Shown: positions 37,752 to 46,900, counted from the first letter of the stretch. The stretch: 64,000 nt of DNA from Burkholderia gladioli (GCF_000959725.1 NZ_CP009323.1:2170001-2234000), one strand, 5' to 3'. Notes: generated from the letters alone by a model not told the origin. Numbers and translations: made by a program.

Positions 37752-38978
37752 TCAGTCGTCGAGCAGTTGCTCGACGAGCTGGATCCAGTGCATCACCGGC
37801 GTCGCGGTGCCGCTTTGCAGGTGAGCGAGGCAGCCGATGTTGCCCGAGACGATCAGTTGCGGATCGAGCTCGGCCAACCGGGCCAGCTTCTGCTTGCGCA
37901 GCTTGTAGGACAGCGAGGGCTGGGTCAGCGAGTAGGTGCCGGCCGAGCCGCAGCACAGATGGCTGTCGGCCGGCACGCGCAGCTCGACGCCGAGCGCCTC
38001 GAGCAGGCGCTCGACCTTGCCGCGCGACTGCTGGCCGTGCTGCAGCGTGCAGGGCGGATGGTAGGCGACGGTTTGCATGCCGCGCCGTTTCGCCAGCGCC
38101 ACCAGGCGCGTCTCGAAGCCGGCCAGCAGCTCGGACACGTCGCGGGTCAGCTCGACCACGCGGCGGGCCTTGTCGGCATAGGCGGGATCGTCGCGCAGCA
38201 GGTGCGCGTATTCGAGCACGGTGGCGCCGCAGCCGCTCGCGTTCATCACGATCGCCTCGGCGCCGGCCTCGATGTGCGGCCACCAGGCGTCGATGTTGCG
38301 GCGCGCGTCGGCCAGCGCCTCGTCGCGGTAGTTCAGGTGCAGACGGATCGCGCCGCAGCAGCCCGCCTCGGGCGCGATCACGGTCTCGATGCCGAGCGCG
38401 TCGAGCACGCGCGCCGTGGCGATGTTGATGTTCGGCATCATCGAGGGCTGCACGCAGCCGGCCAGCATCAGCATGCGACGCTCGTGGTGCGCGGTGGGCC
38501 AGGCCAGCGGTCGGGTGCGCGGCGGGACCTTGTCGCGCAGACGCTTGGGCAGCAGCGGGCGCAGCTGCTGGCCGATCCGCATCGCCGGCGCGAACAGCGC
38601 GCCGTTCGGCACGAAGCTGGCCAGCGCGCGCCGCATCAGGCGCTGCGACAGCGTGCGCGGCACGCGCGTCTCGAGCTGCTGGCGGCCGATCTCGACCAGC
38701 CGTCCATACTGCACGCCCGACGGGCAGGTGCTCTCGCAACTGCGGCAGGTCAGGCAGCGGTCCAGATGCTGCTGGGTGCTGCGCGTCACCGGCGCGCCTT
38801 CCAGCATCTGCTTGATCAGGTAGATGCGCCCGCGCGGGCCGTCGAGCTCGTCGCCGAGCAACTGGTAGGTCGGGCAGGTGGCGGTGCAGAAACCGCAGTG
38901 CACGCACTTGCGCAGGATCGATTCGGCCTCGGCGCCGTCGGGCGTGTCGCGGATGAAATCGGCGAGCTTGGTCTGCAT
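37752..38978 (-). CDS. glcF: Glycolate oxidase iron-sulfur subunit
   Basis: The 408-residue electron-transfer subunit of the membrane-associated glycolate oxidase. Two 4Fe-4S ferredoxin clusters appear near the N-terminus: CVHCGFCTATCP (about residues 25-36) and CLTCRSCESTCP (about residues 75-86). Two CCG domains follow (GCCGAIRLHLNY and LCCGSAGTYSLTQP). It starts seven bases after the glcE stop and is the last gene of a dld-glcD-glcE-glcF series. Electrons are expected to go to quinone. Confidence 0.96.
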   Translation of the reverse strand: MQTKLADFIRDTPDGAEAESILRKCVHCGFCTATCPTYQLLGDELDGPRGRIYLIKQMLEGAPVTRSTQQHLDRCLTCRSCESTCPSGVQYGRLVEIGRQQLETRVPRTLSQRLMRRALASFVPNGALFAPAMRIGQQLRPLLPKRLRDKVPPRTRPLAWPTAHHERRMLMLAGCVQPSMMPNINIATARVLDALGIETVIAPEAGCCGAIRLHLNYRDEALADARRNIDAWWPHIEAGAEAIVMNASGCGATVLEYAHLLRDDPAYADKARRVVELTRDVSELLAGFETRLVALAKRRGMQTVAYHPPCTLQHGQQSRGKVERLLEALGVELRVPADSHLCCGSAGTYSLTQPSLSYKLRKQKLARLAELDPQLIVSGNIGCLAHLQSGTATPVMHWIQLVEQLLDD

Positions 38979-38985
38979 GGGCGGC

Positions 38986-40074
38986 TCAGAAATCGGGGTA
39001 GAGCCGGCCGCGGTTGAACACGCGGTCCGGATCGAAGGCGGCCTTCAGGCCACGGTGGATCGCCAGCAGCGGCCCGGCCAGCGGCGTGAACACGCCGCCG
39101 CCGCGATCGTAGCCGGCGCTGGCGCGATACAGCGTGGCGTGGCCGCCGGCCTGCTTGGCGCTCATGCGCACCGTGGTGGCGTCGGCGTCGGTGATCCACC
39201 AGCGCTGCGCGCCGCCCCATTCCATCATCTGCGAGCCGGGCAGGTGCATGGGCTCGGTGATCGAGGGCAGGGACAGGCGCCAGAGCGCGTGGCCGGGCAG
39301 CATCGCGTTGAAGAACGGGTCGTTCTGCTCGCGCACGCCGTGCCAGAAGCGCTGCGCCTCGACCGCGTCCACCGCCTCGCCGCCCAGCGCGCCCTTGGCC
39401 GCCTTGACGGCCGCCTCGGCGCCCGACAGGCGCAGCACCAGGGTGCCGAAGCGCCAGGCGCTCGCGCTGACCGGGAACGGGTGGCCCGACCACTCGTTGA
39501 GCTTGCGCACCGCGTCGGTCGCGCTCATGTCGAACTTCAGCGTCAGCTCGGCGACCGGCACCGGCAGCACCTTCACCGACAGGTCCAGCATCAGCCCGAG
39601 CGTACCCAGCGAGCCGGCCATCAGGCGCGCCACGTCGTAGCCGGCGACGTTCTTCACCACCTGGCCGCCGAAGCGCAGCACCTGGCCGCGCCCGTTCATC
39701 AGCGTGACGCCGAGCACGAAGTCGCGCACCGCGCCGGCGCTGGCGCGCCGCGGGCCCGACAGGCCGGCCGCGATGGCGCCGCCGAAGCTGGCGTGGCGGC
39801 CGAAGTGAGGCGGCTCGAAGGGCAGCATCTGGTTGTGCGCGGCCAGCTCCGCCTCGATGGCCGCCAGCGGCGTGCCGGCGCGTGCCGTGATCACGAGTTC
39901 GGCGGGGTCGTAGGAGACGATGCCGTGCCAGGCGCGCGTATCGAGTATCTCGCCGTCGAGCGACTGGCCGTACCAGTCCTTGGTGCCGCCGCCGCGAATC
40001 CGCAGCGAGCGGCCCTGCGCGCCCGCGCTGCGGATGCGTTCGGCCCAGTGCGCGACGATCTCGTCCTGTTCCAT
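38986..40074 (-). CDS. glcE: Glycolate oxidase FAD-binding subunit GlcE
   Basis: A 362-residue second flavoprotein-like subunit of glycolate oxidase. The FAD_binding_4 fold is seen in SLRIRGGGTKDWYG, the FGGAIAAGLSGPRRA glycine loop and VKNVAGYDVARLMAGSLGTLGL. The C-terminus GLKAAFDPDRVFNRGRLYPDF is the typical end of this family. The start MEQDEIVAHW at 40074 was chosen over an upstream ATG because the extra 59 residues are low-complexity Arg/Pro sequence. It is separated from glcD by a 312-base gap but tightly linked to glcF. Confidence 0.95.
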   Translation of the reverse strand: MEQDEIVAHWAERIRSAGAQGRSLRIRGGGTKDWYGQSLDGEILDTRAWHGIVSYDPAELVITARAGTPLAAIEAELAAHNQMLPFEPPHFGRHASFGGAIAAGLSGPRRASAGAVRDFVLGVTLMNGRGQVLRFGGQVVKNVAGYDVARLMAGSLGTLGLMLDLSVKVLPVPVAELTLKFDMSATDAVRKLNEWSGHPFPVSASAWRFGTLVLRLSGAEAAVKAAKGALGGEAVDAVEAQRFWHGVREQNDPFFNAMLPGHALWRLSLPSITEPMHLPGSQMMEWGGAQRWWITDADATTVRMSAKQAGGHATLYRASAGYDRGGGVFTPLAGPLLAIHRGLKAAFDPDRVFNRGRLYPDF

Positions 40075-40386
40075 CCGGTGTCGCCTCGTCCTGAAATTTC
40101 TTGTGCTTCGATTGTACCGGCGCCATAAGCGGCGACAGTCGGGCGATCCCCCTAGAGACAGCGCGCGAGGGCGGCGGGGCGGGTGGCCCGGCGCCGGCCG
40201 GGTTTGGCGCTCGCTCGGCGCGGTGGCGAGCTTGCGAAGGGCCGGGCGCACCTGGCGCCTGGCGGCGCGACACGCCGGTTCGGCCGCCAGGCGCGGGCGG
40301 ATCGGCAGGTTCGCTCTCCAGGGCCGGAATCCCGGCCGGCAGCGCGACCCGGGCCGGCCGTCCAGCAGCCCGGCCGGCCGCTTTCC
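40075..40386. other. Gap inside the glc cluster, glcD to glcE
   Basis: 312 bases between two same-strand genes that usually adjoin. GC-rich with several GGCCGGCC-type strings, and one 12-base perfect inverted repeat (listed separately). No alternative gene is convincing on either strand. A separate glcEF promoter or an mRNA-processing hairpin could lie here. Confidence 0.5.
40255..40294. repeat. 12-base perfect inverted repeat between glcD and glcE
   Basis: GCGCCTGGCGGC and its exact complement GCCGCCAGGCGC are separated by 16 bases. There is no T tract on either side. It could stabilise the glcD transcript end or attenuate downstream expression. Confidence 0.6.
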
Positions 40387-41943
40387 TCAGAAACGCGGCA
40401 GATCCGGGCGCGGCAGCAACCCGCCGCGCACGTGCATGCGGCCGTATTCGGCGCAGCGCGCGCGGCTCGGGATGCCCTTGTCGGGATTGAGCAGGCTGGC
40501 CGGGTCGAAGGCGCGCTTCACGGCGAAGAACGCATCGCGTTCCTCCGGCGAGAACTGCACGCACATCGAGTTCAGCTTCTCGACCCCCACGCCGTGCTCG
40601 CCCGTCACCGTGCCGCCCAGCTCGACGCAGCTCTCCAGGATGTCGGCGCCGAACAGCTCGGCGCGGTGCAGCTCGTCGGGATCGTTGGCGTTGAACAGGA
40701 TCAGCGGATGCATGTTGCCGTCGCCGGCATGGAACACGTTGATGCAGCGCAGCCCGTATTGCCCCTCCATCTGCTCGATGCGCGCCAGCAGCGGGCCGAT
40801 CGCGCGGCGCGGCACGGTGCCGTCCATGCAGTAGTAGTCGGGCGAGATCCGCCCGGCGGCCGGGAAGGCGTTCTTGCGGCCCGACCAGAAGCGCAGCCGT
40901 TCCGCCTCCGAGCGCGAGACCTGGATCCGCGTCGCGCCGCTGGCGCGCAGCACCGAGGTGACGCGCGCGATCTCCTCGGCCACCTCGTCGGGCGTGCCGT
41001 CCGATTCGCACAGCAGGATGGCGGCCGCGTCCAGGTCGTAGCCGGCCTGCGTGAAGGCCTCCACGGCCCGGGTGGCCGGCTTGTCCATCATCTCCAGCCC
41101 GGCCGGCACGATGCCGGCGGCGATGATCGCGGCCACCGCCTCGCCGCCCTTCACCACGTCGTCGAAGCCGGCCATCACCAGTTGCGCCGTCTGCGGCCTG
41201 GGGATCAGCTTCACGGTGATCTCGGTGACGATTGCGAACATGCCCTCGCTGCCGATCATCACGGCCAGCAGGTCGAGGCCGGGCGTGTCGAGCGCCAGCG
41301 AGCCGAACTCCACCACGTCGCCGTCGATCGTCACGGCGCGCACGCGTAGCACGTTGTGGACCGTCAGGCCGTACTTGAGGCAGTGCACGCCGCCCGAGTT
41401 CTCGGCGACGTTGCCGCCGATCGTGCAGGCGATCTGCGAGGACGGATCGGGCGCGTAGTAGAGCCCGTAAGGCGCGGCGGCCTCGGAGATGGCGATGTTG
41501 CGCACGCCGGGCTGGACCGTGGCGGTGCGCGCGTAGGAGTCGACCTCGACGATGCGCGTGAAGCGCGCCAGCGACACCACGATGCCGCTCTGGTTCGGCA
41601 GCGCGCCGCCCGACAGGCTGGTGCCGGCGCCGCGCGGCACGATCGGCACGTTCAGGCGGCGGCAGATCTGCACGATGCGCTGCACCTGCGATTCGGTCTC
41701 GGGCAGCGCCACCGCGAGCGGCAGGCGCCGGTAGGCGGCCAGCCCGTCGCATTCGTAGGCGGCGGTGTCCTCGTCGCGGTACAGCAGGCAATGGCTCGGC
41801 AGCACCGCCATCAGCGCCTGCACCACCTCCCGCTGGCGTTGCGCGCGGGTGGCGGCGTCGGCCATTGCGTTGCTGCCGGCCGCATGCGCGGCACCGCTGC
41901 TCGCGCCGCCTGCCTGGGCCTGGCCTTGGGCGATCGTGTTCAT
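40387..41943 (-). CDS. glcD: Glycolate oxidase FAD-linked subunit GlcD
   Basis: The 518-residue catalytic flavoprotein of glycolate oxidase. The FAD_binding_4 domain contains IVPRGAGTSLSGGALP and the IGGNVAENSGGVHCLKYG loop. The C-terminal FAD-oxidase domain contains CINVFHAGDGNMHPLIL and GGTVTGEHGVGVEKL, providing the catalytic His. About 30 non-conserved Gln/Ala/Gly residues precede the core; an internal ATG (MADAATRAQ) could be the true start. It follows the dld-type gene by 28 bases on the same strand. Confidence 0.95.
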   Translation of the reverse strand: MNTIAQGQAQAGGASSGAAHAAGSNAMADAATRAQRQREVVQALMAVLPSHCLLYRDEDTAAYECDGLAAYRRLPLAVALPETESQVQRIVQICRRLNVPIVPRGAGTSLSGGALPNQSGIVVSLARFTRIVEVDSYARTATVQPGVRNIAISEAAAPYGLYYAPDPSSQIACTIGGNVAENSGGVHCLKYGLTVHNVLRVRAVTIDGDVVEFGSLALDTPGLDLLAVMIGSEGMFAIVTEITVKLIPRPQTAQLVMAGFDDVVKGGEAVAAIIAAGIVPAGLEMMDKPATRAVEAFTQAGYDLDAAAILLCESDGTPDEVAEEIARVTSVLRASGATRIQVSRSEAERLRFWSGRKNAFPAAGRISPDYYCMDGTVPRRAIGPLLARIEQMEGQYGLRCINVFHAGDGNMHPLILFNANDPDELHRAELFGADILESCVELGGTVTGEHGVGVEKLNSMCVQFSPEERDAFFAVKRAFDPASLLNPDKGIPSRARCAEYGRMHVRGGLLPRPDLPRF

Positions 41944-41971
41944 CTCGGCTCCTGGTCGGCGGGTGCGCGCC

Positions 41972-43390
41972 TCATGCGCGGTCGAGGCTGAAGATCTTGC
42001 CGGGATTCATCAGGTTGCGCGGGTCCAGCGCGAGCTTGATCGCGCGCATCGCGTCGATCGCCTCCTCGCCGTGCTCGGCGGCCAGGAAACGCATCTTGTG
42101 CAGGCCCACGCCGTGCTCGCCGGTGCAGGTGCCGCCCATGCGCAGCGCGCGCTCGACGATGCGCTGGTTGATCTGCTCGGCTTCCTCCAGCTCCTCGGGC
42201 TTGTCCGGGTCGAGCAGGATAGCGACGTGGAAGTTGCCGTCGCCGACATGGCCGACGATCGGGCAGGGCAGGGTCGAGGCGCGCAGGTCGATCTCGGTTT
42301 CCTCGACGCAGGCGGCCAGTTGCGAGATCGGCACGCAGACGTCGGTGGTCACCGCGCGGCAGCCCGGCTTGAGCTGCAGCATGCCGAAGAAGGCGTTGTG
42401 CCGCGCCGACCACAGCCGCGTGCGGTCCTCGGGGCGGGTGGCCCATTCGAAGTCCCGGCCGCCGTTGGCGGCGGCCAGTTCCTGTACGCGCTCGGCCTGC
42501 TCGCGCACGCCGGCCTCGGTGCCATGGAATTCGAAGAACAGGGTGGGCGCCTCGTTCAGCGTGAAGTTCGAATGGCGGTTGATGGCGCGGATGCCGAGCG
42601 CGTCGATGAACTCCACGCGCGCGATCGGCACGCCGGTCTGGATCGTCTCGATCACGCTGCGCACCGCGTCGCCCATCGAGGGGAAGGTGCAGATCGCCGC
42701 CGATACCGCCTCGGGCAGCGGGTGCAGGCGCAGCGTGATCGAGGTGATCACGCCGAGCGTGCCTTCCGAGCCGACCAGCAGGCGCGTCAGGTCGTAGCCG
42801 GCCGAGGACTTGCGGGCGCGGCTGCCGGTCCTGATCTGGCGGCCGTCGGCGAGCACGGCGGTGAGGCCCAGCACGTTCTCGCGCATGGTGCCGTAGCGCA
42901 CGGCGTTGGTGCCGGAGGCGCGGGTGGCCGTCATGCCGCCGATGCTGGCGTCCGCGCCGGGGTCGATCGGGAAGAACAGGCCGGTGTCGCGCAGGCTTTC
43001 GTTGAGGGCCTTGCGCGTGATGCCGGGTTCGACCGTGACGGTCAGGTCGTCGGCGTCGATCGACAGCACGCGGTTCATGCGCGAGACGTCGAGCGAGACG
43101 CCGCCGCGTACTGCCAGCAGGTGGCCTTCGAGCGAGGAGCCGGCGCCGTAGGGGATCACCGGCACCTCGTATTGCGCGCACAGCGTGACCACGGTGCGGA
43201 CCTCGTCGGCGTTCTCGGCGAATACCACCGCGTCGGGCAGTTCGGGATCGAAGGGGGATTCGTCGCGGCCGTGGTGGGCGCGCACCGCCTCGGAGGTCGA
43301 GACGCGTTCGCCGAAGGCGGCGGCGAGCGCCTCGCGCAGCGCATCGGGGAACGGGCGGCGCAGCGAGGCCGGCGGGGCGGGGTGGTTCAC
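41972..43390 (-). CDS. FAD-linked 2-hydroxyacid oxidase, D-lactate dehydrogenase (cytochrome) type
   Basis: A 472-residue flavoprotein of the same superfamily as GlcD but of the LDHD (D-lactate:cytochrome c) branch. The FAD loop is PVIPYGAGSSLEGH, the second loop is IGGMTATRASGTNAVRYG, and the C-terminal catalytic segment is CPIVGHVGDGNFHVAILLDP ... GTCTGEHGVGLHKM. It is first in the dld-glcD-glcE-glcF series with a 28-base gap to glcD, so D-lactate and glycolate oxidation are probably co-expressed. The substrate is inferred from family resemblance only. Confidence 0.9.
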   Translation of the reverse strand: MNHPAPPASLRRPFPDALREALAAAFGERVSTSEAVRAHHGRDESPFDPELPDAVVFAENADEVRTVVTLCAQYEVPVIPYGAGSSLEGHLLAVRGGVSLDVSRMNRVLSIDADDLTVTVEPGITRKALNESLRDTGLFFPIDPGADASIGGMTATRASGTNAVRYGTMRENVLGLTAVLADGRQIRTGSRARKSSAGYDLTRLLVGSEGTLGVITSITLRLHPLPEAVSAAICTFPSMGDAVRSVIETIQTGVPIARVEFIDALGIRAINRHSNFTLNEAPTLFFEFHGTEAGVREQAERVQELAAANGGRDFEWATRPEDRTRLWSARHNAFFGMLQLKPGCRAVTTDVCVPISQLAACVEETEIDLRASTLPCPIVGHVGDGNFHVAILLDPDKPEELEEAEQINQRIVERALRMGGTCTGEHGVGLHKMRFLAAEHGEEAIDAMRAIKLALDPRNLMNPGKIFSLDRA

Positions 43391-43780
43391 GCGTGTCTCC
43401 TGGGGCGGCTTGTCGATTCGTGGCGTGCGAGGCGAGCGGCGCGCGGCGTGTGACGGCCGGCTCCGGCGGCCGTGGCGCGTGCCGGCCTAGGTCCTGCCGC
43501 GGCGCAACCGGGCTGCCGGCGTCATCCGCCACGGGCAAGGGGCGCGATGCCCTGCGGCATGAGGCCGCCTCGACGACTGGCGAATCATTCTACGCGCAAA
43601 GCCCGGCGGCGCGCGGCCAGCCGCCCGCGCTGGGATAATCCCGGCATGGCGGCCGAGCTCGCCCGGCGGCGCGCCGGGCGCAGCCCGCGCCGTCGCGCCG
43701 GTCCCGAGCCGGGATCGATGCCACCATCCATGGCCGCGCACGCTCGTGCCGCGCGGCCCGACACGACGAGGACCACCATC
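43391..43780. other. Divergent intergenic region, dld-type gene and cobalamin adenosyltransferase
   Basis: 390 GC-rich bases between divergent genes. Plus-strand reading continues open for about 100 codons upstream of the adenosyltransferase start, but the translation is Arg/Pro low-complexity and is not coding. No cobalamin riboswitch box or clear promoter was recognised. Confidence 0.45.
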
Positions 43781-44332
43781 ATGGGCAACCGCCTGAGCAA
43801 GATCGCGACCCGCACCGGCGACGACGGCACCACGGGCCTGGGCGACGGCAGCCGGGTCGCCAAGGACGATGCGCGGATTGCCGCGATCGGCGATGTCGAC
43901 GAGCTGAATTCGCAGCTCGGCGTGCTGCTGGCCGAGCCGCTGCCCGAGGAGATCCGCGGCGCGCTGGCGGCGATCCAGCACGACCTGTTCGACCTGGGCG
44001 GCGAGCTCTGCATTCCGGGGCACGTCGCGATGACCGATGCGCACCTTGCGCGGCTGGACGACTGGCTGGCGCACTACAACGCGCAACTGCCGCCGCTCAA
44101 GGAGTTCATCTTGCCGGGCGGCTCGCGCCCGGCCGCGCTCGCGCACGTCTGCCGCACCGTCTGCCGGCGCGCCGAGCGCTCGATTGTCGCGCTCGGCGCC
44201 GTCGGCGAGGTCGCGGCTACCCCGCGCCGCTACGTGAACCGGCTTTCCGACCTGCTGTTCGTGCTGGCGCGCGTGCTGAACCGCGTGGCGGGCGGCAGCG
44301 ACGTGCTCTGGGAGCGTGGCCGGCCCGAGTGA
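43781..44332 (+). CDS. PduO-type cob(I)alamin adenosyltransferase
   Basis: Transfers the adenosyl group of ATP to cob(I)alamin, making coenzyme B12. The 183-residue four-helix-bundle protein has the ATP-binding N-terminus TRTGDDGTTGLGDGSRVAKDD, FDLGGELCIPG, and the signature FILPGGSRPAALAHVCRTVCRRAERSIV. The start at 43781 (MGNRLSKI) gives normal family length; no strong ribosome site is seen (GAGGACC a few bases upstream). It stands alone before hmp. Confidence 0.94.
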   Translation: MGNRLSKIATRTGDDGTTGLGDGSRVAKDDARIAAIGDVDELNSQLGVLLAEPLPEEIRGALAAIQHDLFDLGGELCIPGHVAMTDAHLARLDDWLAHYNAQLPPLKEFILPGGSRPAALAHVCRTVCRRAERSIVALGAVGEVAATPRRYVNRLSDLLFVLARVLNRVAGGSDVLWERGRPE

Positions 44333-44398
44333 ACCCGAAGCGGCGGCTGGCTGATCGGCCTGCCGCCGCCGTTGCACCGGCTTGAATGGTGCGTCAAT

Positions 44399-44426
44399 TT
44401 GTCCACATCGACGTGCGACTTTAAAG
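44399..44426 (+). promoter_or_regulatory. Candidate hmp promoter overlapped by the NsrR-type operator
   Basis: TTGTCC, 16 bases, TTAAAG. The -10 box lies inside the left arm of the inverted repeat that resembles an NsrR site, so repressor binding would block RNA polymerase. Confidence 0.5.
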
Positions 44427-44449
44427 ATGTATTGTAAAAACATCTTTAA
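44421..44449. promoter_or_regulatory. NsrR-type operator upstream of hmp
   Basis: A perfect 10-base inverted repeat, TTAAAGATGT and ACATCTTTAA, is separated by ATTGTAAAA. It matches the NsrR consensus (AAGATGyATTn centre nAATrCATCTT). It stands out as an AT-rich island 23 bases before the hmp start codon. NsrR is a nitric-oxide-sensing Fe-S repressor that typically controls hmp. Confidence 0.85.
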
Positions 44450-44471
44450 ACGAGTCCCCACGGAGAAGAAG

Positions 44472-45689
44472 ATGACGACGCTCACCGCCGAACAGATGGC
44501 CCGGGTCAAGGCGACCGCCCCGGTGCTGGCTACCCATGGCAGCACCATCACGCGGCATTTCTACGCCCGCATGTTCCGCCACCACCCCGAACTGAAGAAC
44601 CTGTTCAACCAGACGCACCAGCGAGCCGGCGGCAGCCAGCCCGAGGCGCTGGCCAGGGCCGTCTACGCCTACGCCGCCAATATCGACAATCTCGGCGCGC
44701 TCGGCAGCGCGGTGTCGCGCATCGCGAACAAGCACGTGAGCCTGTCGGTGCGGCCCGAGCATTACCCGATCGTCGGCGAGCACCTGCTGGCCTCGATCGT
44801 CGAGGTGCTGGGCGATGCCGTCGACGCGGCCACGCTTGAGGCCTGGCAGGCGGCCTATGCGCAGCTCGCCCAGGTGCTCGCCGGCGTCGAGGCGAAGCTC
44901 TACGAGGCCGCGCCCTGGAGCGGCTATCGGCCGTTCCGGGTCGCGCGCAAGGTGCGCGAGAGCGACGAGATCACCTCGTTCTACCTGGAGCCGACCGACG
45001 GCGGCGCGGCACCGCGCTTCGAGCCGGGCCAGTACCTCACGGTCAAGCGCTACGTCGGCGATCTCGGCGTGGATCAGCCGCGCCAGTACAGCCTGTCCGA
45101 CGCGCCGCACGGCAAGTGGCTGCGGATCTCGGTCAAGCGCGAGGCCGGGCGCGAGGGCGGCGGCCAGCCGGTGCCGGCCGGCAAGGTCTCGACGCTGCTG
45201 CATGAGGGCGTGGAGGAGGGCGCGATCGTCGAGGTGACGGCGCCGATGGGCGACTTCACGCTGGCGCGCGAGGCCGCCACGCCGGTGGTGCTGATCTCGG
45301 GCGGGGTCGGCATCACGCCGATGGTGTCGATGGCCTCGGCGCTGAGCGAAGCCGGCAGCCCGCGCAGGATCCACTTCCTGCATGCCTGCCGCTCGGGGCG
45401 TGTCCACGCGTTCCGCGACTGGCTCAACGCGCTGGTGGCGCGTCATTCGAACGCGACGCGCCAGGTGGTCTACGAGCTGGTGGGCCCGGACGACCGGCCC
45501 GGCGTCGATCACGATCGCGAAGGCCGGCTCACACCCGAGCTGCTGCGCGCGGCGATCCTGCCCGATGCCGACTACTATCTCTGCGGCCCGGTCGCCTTCA
45601 TGACGGCACAGCGCGATGCGCTGGTGGCGCTCGGCGTCGCGCCGGAGCGCGTCCACACGGAGATCTTCGGTTCCGGCGCGATCGAGTGA
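44472..45689 (+). CDS. hmp: Nitric oxide dioxygenase flavohaemoglobin
   Basis: Converts NO plus O2 to nitrate with NAD(P)H. The 405-residue protein has an N-terminal globin domain with Tyr B10 at Y31 (HFYARMF) and proximal haem His at H88 (ANKHVSLSV). The FAD domain has PRQYSLSDAP and the NAD domain has VLISGGVGITPMVSMASAL, ending HTEIFGSG. GGAG lies eight to nine bases upstream of the chosen ATG. Preceded by an NsrR-type operator, so it should be induced by nitrosative stress. Confidence 0.97.
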   Translation: MTTLTAEQMARVKATAPVLATHGSTITRHFYARMFRHHPELKNLFNQTHQRAGGSQPEALARAVYAYAANIDNLGALGSAVSRIANKHVSLSVRPEHYPIVGEHLLASIVEVLGDAVDAATLEAWQAAYAQLAQVLAGVEAKLYEAAPWSGYRPFRVARKVRESDEITSFYLEPTDGGAAPRFEPGQYLTVKRYVGDLGVDQPRQYSLSDAPHGKWLRISVKREAGREGGGQPVPAGKVSTLLHEGVEEGAIVEVTAPMGDFTLAREAATPVVLISGGVGITPMVSMASALSEAGSPRRIHFLHACRSGRVHAFRDWLNALVARHSNATRQVVYELVGPDDRPGVDHDREGRLTPELLRAAILPDADYYLCGPVAFMTAQRDALVALGVAPERVHTEIFGSGAIE

Positions 45690-45740
45690 TCGCGACGGTT
45701 GCGGCGGCGTCGGCCTGAAACCCGGCGCCGCAATGCCGGC

Positions 45741-45780
45741 AAAAAAATCGCCCGGGCGGCCAATGGCACGCCCGGGCGAT
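45741..45780 (-). terminator. Rho-independent terminator of aroG
   Basis: On the minus strand the perfect 12-base stem ATCGCCCGGGCG / CGCCCGGGCGAT is followed by seven T. It lies about 50 bases after the aroG stop, between it and the convergent hmp. Confidence 0.9.
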
Positions 45781-45826
45781 TCTCGTTCATCCGCGCGCCG
45801 ACAAGCTGCACCGGCGCGCCGCGGCA

Positions 45827-46900
45827 TCAGTTGCCGCTGCCGCGTGCCACGCGCCGCGCGCGCACCGCCTCGGCGAGGCCTTCGAGCACCTTGACGCTCT
45901 CGTCCCAGCCGATGCAGGCGTCGGTGATGCTCTGGCCGTAGGTCAGCGGGCAGCCCGGCGTGAGATCCTGGCGGCCGCCCACCAGGTGCGACTCGACCAT
46001 CACGCCGACGATGCGCTCGTCACCGGCGGCGAGCTGGCGGCCGATGTCGGCGCACACGGGAATCTGGTTCTCGTGCTTCTTCGAGCTGTTGGCATGGCTC
46101 GCGTCGATCATCAGGCGCGCGGCGAGGCCGGCCTTGCCGATGTCGCCGCAGGCGACGTTGACGCTCTCGGCGTCGTAGTTCGGCGCCTTGCCGCCGCGCA
46201 GGATCACGTGGCAGTCCTCATTGCCGGCGGTCGAGACGATCGCCGAGTGGCCGCCCTTGGTGACCGACAGGAAATGGTGCGGCTGCGAGGCGGCCTTGAT
46301 CGCGTCGACCGCGATCTTGACGTTGCCGTCGGTGCCGTTCTTGAAGCCGACCGGGCAGGACAGGCCCGAAGCCAGCTCGCGATGCACCTGCGATTCGGTG
46401 GTGCGCGCGCCGATCGCGCCCCAAGAGACCAGGTCGGCGATGTACTGCGGGCTGATCATGTCGAGGAACTCGGTGCCGGCCGGCAGGCCCAGCTCGTTGA
46501 TCTGCAGCAGCAGCTCGCGCGCGGTGCGCAGGCCTTCGTTGATCTTGAAGCTGTTGTCGAGGTGCGGGTCGTTGATGAGGCCCTTCCAGCCCACCGTGGT
46601 GCGCGGCTTCTCGAAGTAGACGCGCATCACGATCTCGAGATCGTCGCGGTGCTGGCGGCGCAGCTCGATCAGCTTCTTCGCGTAGTCGACGGCGGCCGCG
46701 GGGTCATGGATCGAGCAGGGGCCGATCACTACCACCAGACGATCGTCCATGCCGTGCAGGATCCGGTGCAGCGAGCGGCGCGTCGAGTAGATCAGCTCCG
46801 CCACGGCTTCCGAGCAGGGGAATTCGCGGATCAGGTGGGCGGGCGGCGTCAGTTCCTTCAGTTCGCGGATACGGACATCGTCGGTGTTGTGCGGGGGCAT
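45827..46900 (-). CDS. aroG: 3-deoxy-7-phosphoheptulonate (DAHP) synthase, AroG type
   Basis: Condenses phosphoenolpyruvate and erythrose 4-phosphate, the committed step to Phe, Tyr, Trp and other chorismate products. The 357-residue type-I-alpha enzyme has the motifs VVIGPCSIHDP, RVYFEKPRTTVGWKGL (PEP site), GARTTESQVHRELASGLSCPVGFKNGTDG and MIDASHANSSKK (metal). The N-terminal arm RELTPP-like segment (IRELKELTPPAHLIREFP) is the region that confers feedback sensitivity in E. coli homologues. GGAG lies about nine bases upstream of ATG. A 5' leader of about 270 bases carries an attenuator. Confidence 0.96.
   Translation of the reverse strand: MPPHNTDDVRIRELKELTPPAHLIREFPCSEAVAELIYSTRRSLHRILHGMDDRLVVVIGPCSIHDPAAAVDYAKKLIELRRQHRDDLEIVMRVYFEKPRTTVGWKGLINDPHLDNSFKINEGLRTARELLLQINELGLPAGTEFLDMISPQYIADLVSWGAIGARTTESQVHRELASGLSCPVGFKNGTDGNVKIAVDAIKAASQPHHFLSVTKGGHSAIVSTAGNEDCHVILRGGKAPNYDAESVNVACGDIGKAGLAARLMIDASHANSSKKHENQIPVCADIGRQLAAGDERIVGVMVESHLVGGRQDLTPGCPLTYGQSITDACIGWDESVKVLEGLAEAVRARRVARGSGN

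Noticed and set aside
43391..43780. Cobalamin riboswitch in front of the adenosyltransferase
   Set aside because: No B12-box or conserved riboswitch core could be found.
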